Below are positions 9,143 to 16,555 of a DNA stretch of 64,000 nt, in pieces. Source of the stretch: AG2 sp036493735. Its GTDB lineage: Bacteria; Gemmatimonadota; Gemmatimonadetes; Gemmatimonadales; Gemmatimonadaceae. Location: positions 1 through 64,000 of the forward strand of contig DASXPH010000131.1 in NCBI GenBank assembly GCA_036493735.1, written 5' to 3'. The notes beneath the pieces were generated by a model. The model had not been told where the DNA came from and did not search any database. It saw only the letters and a list, made by a program, of their open reading frames with translations. Numbering within the stretch: position 1 is the stretch's first letter; each line of letters opens with the position of its first letter. Both the position numbers and the translations under genes were made by a program.

Positions 9143-9745
9143 TTAATGAAAGCTCGAAGCGACGTCGGGTGGCCGACAGCCGAGCGTCTCGAGCACATGC
9201 CGTTGTGGAACCCAGGATTCGCTCGGCTTCCACATCCATTCGCGCTGTCCGATGAAGAACTCCGCGTTCCAGTACATCGACACGAGAAAGGCAAGCTGCA
9301 CGACGAATGGGACGACCAGCCAGATCCGGCCGATGGCAATCCCGCGACGGCGCATGTAGTACCAACCGGCAACGACGAGGGTGCCTTCAACGACGAGGTC
9401 GCTCACGGGCCGCCGATAGGACATCAGACCGATCCACGGCCCGTCGAACGTCGTCGGTTTGCAGCCAGTGAAGACATCCGCAGGCCAATGTAGCAGGCAG
9501 ACGAGCGCGACCACTCCCGCCGCGGCAACGTTTCCGCTGCGAAGCAGCCAGAGCAGCCCAATGCCAAGTGACAACGCGGCGACAACCGGGATCGAGTGGG
9601 AAAGAAGGTCGAAGCGCGACGTGAATCCGGAGATGAGGAAGCGAAGGATGTCCGGCAGAAACGCCGCGGCCACGAGCATAAGTAATGGCAAGTCGCGTCG
9701 CGCCCCCTTTCCGAGCTGCGCGATGCCAAAGTGGCCGGCGAACAT
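9143..9745 (-). CDS. Multi-pass membrane protein, function unknown
   Basis: A 200-residue protein with about five hydrophobic segments (near residues 20-35, 50-70, 75-90, 120-130 and 140-160). The N-terminus MFAGHFGIAQ and the region LPDILRFLISGF...SHSIPV resemble small YbcI/YdjM-like predicted membrane hydrolases that place His and Asp near helix ends; HWPADVFTG fits the same pattern. The homology call is tentative. It precedes pyrR by 28 bases on the same strand and may be the first gene of the pyr operon. No Shine-Dalgarno is obvious, so the start is the first ATG. Confidence 0.8.
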   Translation of the reverse strand: MFAGHFGIAQLGKGARRDLPLLMLVAAAFLPDILRFLISGFTSRFDLLSHSIPVVAALSLGIGLLWLLRSGNVAAAGVVALVCLLHWPADVFTGCKPTTFDGPWIGLMSYRRPVSDLVVEGTLVVAGWYYMRRRGIAIGRIWLVVPFVVQLAFLVSMYWNAEFFIGQREWMWKPSESWVPQRHVLETLGCRPPDVASSFH

Positions 9746-9871
9746 CAGGCGCGATCGCGTGCTGTCGAAGACAAAGCCACAATCTTGTGCGCCGGCATCA
9801 TCGCATCCCTCCGGTACCGCTCAGACGGCACCGAGGTTGCGAGAGATGATTTGGATTCAACAGGATGGAAG

Positions 9872-10090
9872 ATGGCCGATGGTCGGTTAGAGGCATTACG
9901 GCGTGACATCGAGGCGCGAATCCGCCCGCTCGTGCCGGACCTCTCCAACGAGGAATTTCAGGCGCTGATCGAACGAATGGCGCAGCTCCAATACAAGTAC
10001 GAGGCCAGGCGAGCGGACGATTTTTTCGAGCGGCGCGGACGCGACTCGTCCGCTGCGTCGACCGACTCGCACAACAGAGAACCGAGGTAG
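9872..10090 (+). CDS. Small helical protein, function unknown
   Basis: A 72-residue, highly charged, probably all-helical protein (MADGRLEALRRDIEARIRP at the start, then a helix rich in Glu/Arg/Gln and a disordered tail). AGGA six bases before the ATG supports this start over the upstream in-frame ATG at 9731, which would overlap the divergent membrane-protein gene. Its TAG is directly followed by the stop of the convergent small gene (TAG|CTA, zero spacing). I do not recognise the family. Confidence 0.6.
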   Translation: MADGRLEALRRDIEARIRPLVPDLSNEEFQALIERMAQLQYKYEARRADDFFERRGRDSSAASTDSHNREPR

Positions 10091-10270
10091 CTAGGCTTCG
10101 GCCTCGTCCAACACGTCGAGTAGATGCTCGGCAACTTCTTGGCGCCGGACGAGCTCATGACGAAAGTCACGGTCCTCCGTGCGAGCGACCTCCCGTTGCA
10201 GCTGCGGCACGTAGTCGTGGAGGAGGAGCCGAAGTGTGTGCCACTCCTCATCGCTCAGCTCGACTTGCAT
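10091..10270 (-). CDS. Small conserved-type helical protein (59 aa)
   Basis: A 59-codon gene. It reads MQVELSDEEWHTLRLLLHDY, continues with an amphipathic helix, and ends LLDVLDEAEA. The layout (ELSxEE, a helix, then RTEDRDFRHEL) looks like a widespread class of short uncharacterised bacterial proteins with a helical hairpin. GAGGTGG lies just before the ATG as ribosome binding site. It is convergent with, and abuts, the other small gene. No toxin or antitoxin motif is visible in either. Confidence 0.65.
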   Translation of the reverse strand: MQVELSDEEWHTLRLLLHDYVPQLQREVARTEDRDFRHELVRRQEVAEHLLDVLDEAEA

Positions 10271-10379
10271 TCGCCACCTCAGAGGTTCGTATCGGCGCCT
10301 GGCGTGGGGTCATTCACGCATTGCCGCATACTCATCGCATCGAGCGCGAATTACAAGGTGCTACTCGGGTAATGGGATC

Positions 10380-10466
10380 GGTGAACGGTGGGCCGTGAAC
10401 GGTGAACAGTGGTCGGTGGCCGTCAGCTCACCAGCTCTCTGCTACTGATCACCGTTCGCCATTCAC
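10380..10466. repeat. Heptad repeat (GGTGAAC type) downstream of the beta-lactamase-like gene
   Basis: Six consecutive 7-base units of the form GGTGAAC/GGTGGGC/CGTGAAC run from 10380. After about 25 bases, three units of the complement (GATCACC, GTTCGCC, ATTCACT) lead into the stop of the minus-strand gene at 10467. The two halves can pair imperfectly. The 110 bases before it (10271-10379) hold nothing I recognise. Confidence 0.75.
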
Positions 10467-12032
10467 TTACGGCGCCGGAGCGCCACCACGCCCACCGCGG
10501 CCGGTCGCGCCCTTGCGCCCGAGGAGCGTGACGTCGCCGGCGAGCCCGAAGTACAAGCCGGTGATCGTATTCTCGGGTGTGATTTCAAACTTGATATATG
10601 TCGGTCCCGTGGGCGCGGTGAGCGGCAGGTGCCAGCGGAAATTGTTTGCGTTCCAGTACTCGAGCGGGCCATGGATGTCGCCGCGCGCGAGGTCGAGATG
10701 TCCATCTTTGAGCGAGACGGTCATCTCGCCATAGAGACTGTCCGCGTAGGTTCCGACAAAGGCCGAAAGTGGCACCGGCAGCTGCGCGGCGGCATGGCCA
10801 GCAAGCTGCACCTGCTCCAAGGAATCGGCGCGCTTCCGTTGATTGAGCATACGCGTGTACGCCTCGCCACTCCAGTCTTTCATCGGCGCGCCGAGCTCGC
10901 GATCGAATACGTACCGTTCGATGAGCCCGGGCAGCTGCGCTCCCTGCATGTTGCTCAACACGACAACCCCGACCTTCTTCTCGGGAAGCATGCCCACCGC
11001 GGCCGTCATCCCAAGCGTATTCCCGCCATGCTGCCAGGACAGCGCATTGCGATAATCCTCGACCATCCAGCCCATTCCATAGGAGCTGAAGCGCTTGACG
11101 GAGTCGATCGCGCCGCCGCGGCCGCCCTCGCCACCCGTCATGAGGATCTGCGGCGTATGTGTCTCACGCAGTGCGGCGCTGCTCACGAGCCGTTTGCCGC
11201 CGACGACGCCGTCGTTGAGCTGGAAGCGAAGCCATTGTGCCATGTCGGCGGCGCTCGACATGATAGCGCCTGCCGGGGCGATGTTCTCGGCGTCGAAGGG
11301 CGGCTTCACGAAGGCCGTGTCGTGATCCATGCCATTTGGCACCGCAACGTTGGCGTTCACGAGGCCGCGATACGTCGTCACCGTCGACGTCATGCCTAAC
11401 GGCTGGAAGATCCGCTCGCGCACGAGCTGATCCCACGACGAGCCACCCGCCTTGGCCGCGGCCTGGCCCGCGGCGAGGAACATCATGTTCTGGTAGGAAT
11501 AATGCGAGCGGAAAGAAGCCTCCGGCTTGAGGAAGCGCACGCGATGGAGAACCTCGTCGCGTGAAATCCCGGAGCCCAGCCAGGCGAGCTCACCGCGCGC
11601 GATGCCGCTGCGATGCGTGAGCGCGTCCCGGATGGTCACCTCCTCGTTGGCGACGGGATCATACATCCGGAAGTCGGGGAGATACGTTGTCAGCCGGTCG
11701 TCCCATCGCATCTTGCCGTCGGTCACGAGCATCGCGATGAGTGTCGCCGTGAACGCCTTGGAGCTCGACCCGATCTCGAAGAGCGTCTTCTCGTTCACCG
11801 GCGTCGAGCTTCGGGTCGCGATCACGCCGAAGCCCTTGGCGTAGATCACCGAATCGTTGCGCACGATCGCGACGCTCAATCCCGGAATCTTCCAGGTTTG
11901 AATGGCCTTCGCGACGTAGGCATCGAAGCCTGGATATGGTTCCCTGCTCTGTGCGGCCGCGTTAGGCACGAACGCGGCGACCGCGCTCACGGCAATGAAG
12001 CCCGACAAGACGGCAGGACGGCGCGTCCTCAT
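10467..12032 (-). CDS. Serine hydrolase, class C beta-lactamase / DD-peptidase-like family, exported
   Basis: A 521-residue protein of the beta-lactamase-related (Pfam Beta-lactamase) family. A signal peptide (residues 1-28, ending PNAAAQ) sends it to the periplasm. The catalytic SxxK is SSSK in FEIGSSSKAFTA, the second motif is YQN in HYSYQNMM, and HGGNTLG stands in for the KTG triad. A C-terminal DUF3471-like beta domain follows (from about 400), often found in esterase or peptidase members rather than true lactamases. The ATG at 12032 has AGGAG six bases upstream; longer in-frame starts lack a signal peptide. Substrate is unknown; antibiotic hydrolysis should not be assumed. Confidence 0.88.
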   Translation of the reverse strand: MRTRRPAVLSGFIAVSAVAAFVPNAAAQSREPYPGFDAYVAKAIQTWKIPGLSVAIVRNDSVIYAKGFGVIATRSSTPVNEKTLFEIGSSSKAFTATLIAMLVTDGKMRWDDRLTTYLPDFRMYDPVANEEVTIRDALTHRSGIARGELAWLGSGISRDEVLHRVRFLKPEASFRSHYSYQNMMFLAAGQAAAKAGGSSWDQLVRERIFQPLGMTSTVTTYRGLVNANVAVPNGMDHDTAFVKPPFDAENIAPAGAIMSSAADMAQWLRFQLNDGVVGGKRLVSSAALRETHTPQILMTGGEGGRGGAIDSVKRFSSYGMGWMVEDYRNALSWQHGGNTLGMTAAVGMLPEKKVGVVVLSNMQGAQLPGLIERYVFDRELGAPMKDWSGEAYTRMLNQRKRADSLEQVQLAGHAAAQLPVPLSAFVGTYADSLYGEMTVSLKDGHLDLARGDIHGPLEYWNANNFRWHLPLTAPTGPTYIKFEITPENTITGLYFGLAGDVTLLGRKGATGRGGRGGAPAP

Positions 12033-12211
12033 CATGATCTCCTGGGCGTGCGATGGATGTGGCGGGTACTTGGAAGTAGGCGGGATGTGCGTGCCGAAGG
12101 TAACGTGCCGACGCGGTGAGGAAAAGACCACTACGGTATACCACGGGCTCACATCGAGTCGAGCCCGAGAGTTGCAAGCCGTCAGCGCTCAATTGCGTGA
12201 ACGGAGGGCTT

Positions 12212-12595
12212 ATGCGCATCGACGTCCGCCGCGCCGTCACCACGATTATCACGGCCCTCTTGCTGACTGCTTGCGGTCCATTTCACCGCGGCGGCGCTCC
12301 GCAACCAGCCATCGTCTTCCACAACGATTCCACCGACCAGGCAGACGTCTACGCCATCGGCTCCGGCGGTGATCCGATCCGCATCGGGACTGTGTTCGCC
12401 GGCCGCACCGAGACGCTCACCGTACCCTTCAGCGTGAGTGGGGGAGCCAACCGCGTGAACGTCATCGCGCGCATCTTCGCGAGTGGACACGTTGTGGCGA
12501 CTGGTCCCTTCACGATCACACCTGGCCAGACGATGGACGTTCGGCTGACGTCGGATGAGAAGATCCTGTCGGTACTGCCATCAGCAAGTCACTGA
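12212..12595 (+). CDS. Small putative lipoprotein
   Basis: A 127-residue protein with a lipoprotein signal: basic start MRIDVRRA, hydrophobic stretch and lipobox LLTAC, so Cys21 would be lipidated. The rest is a single beta-rich domain with alternating hydrophobic residues and no known motif. GGAGG at 12203-12207 sets the start. It stands alone between the divergent hydrolase gene and thrA. No function can be named. Confidence 0.75.
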   Translation: MRIDVRRAVTTIITALLLTACGPFHRGGAPQPAIVFHNDSTDQADVYAIGSGGDPIRIGTVFAGRTETLTVPFSVSGGANRVNVIARIFASGHVVATGPFTITPGQTMDVRLTSDEKILSVLPSASH

Positions 12596-12606
12596 GCGCG
12601 GACACC

Positions 12607-12630
12607 GCTCCAGTTAGTCGGCACTGGAGC
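12607..12630. promoter_or_regulatory. Perfect inverted repeat in the lipoprotein-thrA spacer
   Basis: GCTCCAGT, an 8-base loop and ACTGGAGC form a perfect 8-bp stem in the 64-base gap between the lipoprotein stop and the thrA start. No T-tract follows. It may be a weak terminator for the lipoprotein gene, an mRNA hairpin or an operator before thrA. Confidence 0.45.
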
Positions 12631-12659
12631 GAGCACCCTGGCGGCCACATCTTGTGGGG

Positions 12660-15185
12660 ATGAATGCAGTCATCCACAAGTTCGGTGGTGTGGCGCTCGA
12701 GAACGCGGAAGCAATTCAACACGCCGTCGGCATCGTCGCGAGTGGTCCGAGTCGCGGTGTAGCGATCGTCGCGTCGGCCATGGGCGGCGTCACCGATTCA
12801 CTGCTGGAGATCGCCTCGACCGCCGCAAGCCGCGATCGAAAGGCGTCGAAGCGGTCCATCCAGAGGTTGCGTGCGCGCCACCTTGACGCGGCGCGCGCCC
12901 TGGCAGACGATACGGATGCGCTGAAGGCGCTCGACAAAGCAATCGATCGGGAGCTCGACGAGCTGGAGCGCATCTCCCAACAGATTGCCGCCTCACCGAA
13001 GCGCTTTACTCCTGCTCTCAGCGATCGAGTGGTCGCGCGCGGCGAGCGACTCGCGGCGCGTCTCTTCACGGTCGCGCTGTCTCAGCGCGGCTTGCGCGCC
13101 GAATACGTGGACGCGACACGCGTCATCTGCGCCAGCGGTCGCCACGGTGACGCGGCCCCCGACCTCGAGCGCACCGAGCGCGGCGTCCGCTCGCAGCTGC
13201 TCCCGCTCATGAAGCGGGGCATCATTCCCGTCGTGCCGGGCTTCATCGCCAGAGGATCGCGCGGCGACGTCATGACGCTGGGCCGCGGCGGCTCCGATCT
13301 CACGGCCACGCTGCTCGCGCGTTCGTTAGGCAACGGGACAGCGACGGTGACCCTCTGGAAGGACGTTCCGGGTGTGCTCACTGCAGACCCGCGCGTGGTA
13401 CCGGACGCGCGATTGATTCCCCGTGTGCACATGCGCGAAGCTGCCGAGCTCGCGTACTACGGCGCGAAAGTGCTGCATCCCCGCGCGCTGCTCGGCCTCG
13501 GCGACAGGACACGCCTATTCATTCGTCCCCTCGCGGATCCAGGGGCCCCGGGCACGGAGATCTCCACCGTTCGCGATCGCGCGGCGGAAAAGCGTCATCC
13601 CGTTCGCGCGGTGACAACGGTCGGTGGTCAGAGTCTCGTCACGATCTCCGGCAACGGCATGGTCGGCGTGCCCGGCATCGCCGCGCGTGCATTCCAGGCG
13701 CTGCATGGTGTCGGCATATCGGTGTCGCTCATCTCGCAAGCGTCGTCGGAGCACTCGATCTGTCTCGCTGTGCCGGGTAACCTCGCGTACGAGGCGGAAT
13801 CTGCGCTCCATGACGCCTTCGCCGAGCAATTCGATCAAGGCCTCGTGGAAGGAATCGACGTGCGGAGTGGAATCGCGATCCTCGCGGTGGTCGGCCTGGG
13901 CATGGCCGGCACCAGTGGCATCGCCGCGAGGCTCTTCGACGCCATCGCGTCCACGAAGACCAGTGTCATCGCCATCGCGCAGGGGGCATCCGAGCTGAAC
14001 ATCTCCGTCGTCGTGGACGAGCGCAGTGCGTCGCGGGTTCAGCGCGCCGTTCACGACGCCTTCCGTCTGAGCAAGATCGGCGGCGGCGCGGCGGACGTCT
14101 CGAGTCAGGCCGACGTGGTGATCCTCGGCTTCGGTCGCATCGGACGCGAGTTGTCGTCGCAACTGTCCTCGGCAAAGGAGGCGCAGGGGCCACACGGCGC
14201 GCGTGTGGTCGCCGTGATCGACAGCTCCGGCTACCTCTTCAATCCGCGCGGCATCGGCAAGCGCCGACTCGACGCGCTCATCGAAGCGAAGCAGGCGGGA
14301 CGACCGCTCGCCGAGGTGCCTAACGGCATCCGCGCGACGGCGAAGGAGGCGTTGGCCGACGTCGCGCAGCACGCGCTTACCCGGCCCATTCTCGTCGACG
14401 TCACCGCGGGCGACACGGGCGACATCATCGAGACGGCGTTGCTCACGGGAATGGACATCGTGCTTGCCAACAAGAGGCCGTTGGCCTCGCCGACCGGCGC
14501 GAAAGGCGGGCTGGCGCGCTCCGCGGCCGCTCGCGGCCGGCGCCTGTTGCACGAAGCCACCGTCGGGGCGGGCCTCCCAATCATCGACACCATCAAGAAG
14601 CTCCAGGAATCCGGCGACCAGATTCTCACGATCGAAGGCTGTCCGTCCGGCACCCTTGGCTACTTGTTCGGCGAGCTGGGTCGGGGATCGTCCTTCTCCA
14701 CGGCACTGCGTGCCGCGATGAGCCTCGGCTACACCGAGCCCGATCCGCGCGAAGACCTTTCGGGAATGGACGTCGCCCGCAAGGCCCTGATTCTCGCCCG
14801 CTTGTTGGGCTTCGAGGGCGACCTCGAGTCGGTTGCGGTGGAGTCTTTAGTACCTGCTCATCTACGCGAAGTCGCGGCCGACGATTTTCTGTCACGACTG
14901 GAGGAGATGGATGCCGCCTGGCGCGACCGCGTCGAGCACGCGCGGAGCCGCGATACCGTCCTGCGCTACCGGGCCACGGTCGGACCGAGCATCGTGCACG
15001 TTGGCCTCGTCGGGGTGCCGCTCGGCAGCTCCTTCGCGACGCTCACCGGAACGGATAACCAATTCGCCATCACGACGACGCGCTATCGCACCAACCCCAT
15101 CGTCATCACGGGGCCCGGCGCCGGCGTGGGCGTGACCGCGGCCGGCGTTCTCAACGACGTGCTCAAACTCGCGGGGTCGCGTTGA
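12660..15185 (+). CDS. thrA: Bifunctional aspartokinase / homoserine dehydrogenase
   Basis: An 841-residue fusion that catalyses the first and third steps from aspartate to threonine. The aspartokinase part opens with HKFGGVAL, has GFIARGSRGDVMTLGRGGSD and ends about residue 310. Two ACT domains (about 320-470) form the regulatory region, with QASSEHSICLAV as a typical segment. Homoserine dehydrogenase follows, with the NAD loop ILGFGRIGRE near 485, VGAGLPIIDTIKKLQESGD and GYTEPDPREDLSGMDVARK. Feedback control by threonine is expected from the ACT domains. The ATG at 12660 is preferred to a GTG two codons upstream. The stop overlaps the start of thrC. Confidence 0.96.
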   Translation: MNAVIHKFGGVALENAEAIQHAVGIVASGPSRGVAIVASAMGGVTDSLLEIASTAASRDRKASKRSIQRLRARHLDAARALADDTDALKALDKAIDRELDELERISQQIAASPKRFTPALSDRVVARGERLAARLFTVALSQRGLRAEYVDATRVICASGRHGDAAPDLERTERGVRSQLLPLMKRGIIPVVPGFIARGSRGDVMTLGRGGSDLTATLLARSLGNGTATVTLWKDVPGVLTADPRVVPDARLIPRVHMREAAELAYYGAKVLHPRALLGLGDRTRLFIRPLADPGAPGTEISTVRDRAAEKRHPVRAVTTVGGQSLVTISGNGMVGVPGIAARAFQALHGVGISVSLISQASSEHSICLAVPGNLAYEAESALHDAFAEQFDQGLVEGIDVRSGIAILAVVGLGMAGTSGIAARLFDAIASTKTSVIAIAQGASELNISVVVDERSASRVQRAVHDAFRLSKIGGGAADVSSQADVVILGFGRIGRELSSQLSSAKEAQGPHGARVVAVIDSSGYLFNPRGIGKRRLDALIEAKQAGRPLAEVPNGIRATAKEALADVAQHALTRPILVDVTAGDTGDIIETALLTGMDIVLANKRPLASPTGAKGGLARSAAARGRRLLHEATVGAGLPIIDTIKKLQESGDQILTIEGCPSGTLGYLFGELGRGSSFSTALRAAMSLGYTEPDPREDLSGMDVARKALILARLLGFEGDLESVAVESLVPAHLREVAADDFLSRLEEMDAAWRDRVEHARSRDTVLRYRATVGPSIVHVGLVGVPLGSSFATLTGTDNQFAITTTRYRTNPIVITGPGAGVGVTAAGVLNDVLKLAGSR

Positions 15186-16513
15186 CGACAGCTCGTTCAA
15201 CCGGCACCCGTCAGCGGTGCGAGGACTGCGGCGCCGAGTTCAGCACACACGAAACGCTCGCCCGCTGCAGCCGCTGCGGCGGACTCCTCACACTTGTCTC
15301 CGAGCCACCCCGTGAGCGCGGCGCGGCGTTGCGAGAGACGTTCGATGCACGTCGCGCGTCGGGCGCCGCATACGACGTCCTTCGCGACGGGCCCGTCCCG
15401 CCGGACGCATCTGGCGTCTGGCGTTACCGCGAGCTGGTATTGCCGGAGGTCGCAGCGAGTGAGATCGTCTCGCACCCGGAAGGCAACACGCCGCTGCTGC
15501 GCCGCGCCGCGGTCGAGCACTGGTGCGGAGTTGATTCAGTAGTCATGAAACATGAGGGGGAGAACCCCACCGGCTCCTTCAAGGACCGGGGCATGACGGT
15601 GGCGGTGACCCAGGCATGCCGTGTTGGCGCGGCCGCCGTGGCGTGCGCCTCAACGGGAAACACGGCCGCGTCGCTCGCCGCGTACGCCGCGCAGGCCGGG
15701 CTCCCTGCCCTCGTGCTGGTCCCGAATGGCCAGGTATCGTTAGGTAAGCTCGCCCAGTCGCTCGCGTACGGTGCGCGCACCCTGCTGGTACGCGGCGACT
15801 TCGACGACTGTCTCCGATTGGTCAACGAGGCGGCGAGCGAGCTCGGCGTATACCTCGCGAACTCCATCAGTCCGTACCGTATCGCGGGCCAGAAGACCAT
15901 CGTGCTCGAACTGCTGCAGCAGCTGGGCTGGCGCGCACCCGACTGGATCGCGCTTCCGGCCGGCAATCTTGGGAACACATCGGCGTTCGGCGCGGCGTTG
16001 CGCGACGCCCTGGAGCTGGGCCTCATAGACCGGATGCCGCGCATCGCCGCGGTCCAGGCATCGGGCGCGGCCCCATTTGCGGCCAGTTATCGCGAGGACT
16101 TTCGCGTGAGGCATACCGTCCGCGCCGAGACGGTCGCGACGGCGATTCGCATTGGGGATCCCGCGTCGTACAGCCGCGCGGTGCGCGTCATCCGCGAAAC
16201 GAATGGCGTCGTGCTCGACGTGCCCGACGACGACATTCTACACGCGAAAGCAGTGGTAGACGCCGCGGGTGTCGGCTGCGAGCCAGCCAGCGCGGCGAGC
16301 GTCGCTGGCGTTCGCGCGCTGAGGTCGCGTGGAGTCATCGAGAAAGACGACGTCGTCGTCGCCGTCCTCACCGGTCATATCCTCAAAGACCCCGGCATCC
16401 TACTTCAGTATCACCGGGAGAGGGAGCCGGCTCCAAAGGAGGCAAACCGGCCGATCGAAATCGAGCCGAATTTGAAGGAAGTTGAGCGGGTACTGAAAGC
16501 GGTGCGTCTGTGA
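15182..16513 (+). CDS. thrC: Threonine synthase
   Basis: A 443-residue PLP enzyme converting O-phosphohomoserine to threonine. An N-terminal zinc-ribbon-like segment (CEDCG...CSRCGG, residues 13-34) is typical of one threonine synthase class. The PLP lysine lies in NPTGSFKDRGM. ASTGNTAASLAAYAA and AGNLGNTSAFGAAL bind cofactor and phosphate. The start is TTG, overlapping the thrA stop as TTGA, which implies re-initiation. Homoserine kinase (thrB), needed between ThrA and ThrC, is not in this window. Confidence 0.95.
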   Translation: MTTARSTGTRQRCEDCGAEFSTHETLARCSRCGGLLTLVSEPPRERGAALRETFDARRASGAAYDVLRDGPVPPDASGVWRYRELVLPEVAASEIVSHPEGNTPLLRRAAVEHWCGVDSVVMKHEGENPTGSFKDRGMTVAVTQACRVGAAAVACASTGNTAASLAAYAAQAGLPALVLVPNGQVSLGKLAQSLAYGARTLLVRGDFDDCLRLVNEAASELGVYLANSISPYRIAGQKTIVLELLQQLGWRAPDWIALPAGNLGNTSAFGAALRDALELGLIDRMPRIAAVQASGAAPFAASYREDFRVRHTVRAETVATAIRIGDPASYSRAVRVIRETNGVVLDVPDDDILHAKAVVDAAGVGCEPASAASVAGVRALRSRGVIEKDDVVVAVLTGHILKDPGILLQYHREREPAPKEANRPIEIEPNLKEVERVLKAVRL

Positions 16514-16555
16514 CGCCGGCCACGCGCCACGCACAACGCACCACGCCTCATGCTT
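16513..16555. repeat. Heptad repeat (ACGCNNN type) between convergent thrC and permease genes
   Basis: Five consecutive 7-base units begin ACGC (ACGCGCC, ACGCACA, ACGCACC, ACGCCTC, then ATGCTTC). They start at the thrC stop and run into the last codons of the convergent permease gene (stop at 16548). Confidence 0.75.

Noticed and set aside
9872..10270. Toxin-antitoxin pair
   Set aside because: The two small genes are convergent, not in one operon, and neither shows a toxin or DNA-binding motif.
10467..12032. Antibiotic resistance beta-lactamase
   Set aside because: The SxxK, YxN and HxG motifs fit the broad serine hydrolase family, and the C-terminal DUF3471-like domain argues for an esterase or peptidase; resistance cannot be claimed.
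12596..12659. Threonine attenuator with leader peptide before thrA
   Set aside because: No short ORF rich in Thr or Ile and no terminator with T-tract is visible in the 64-base gap.
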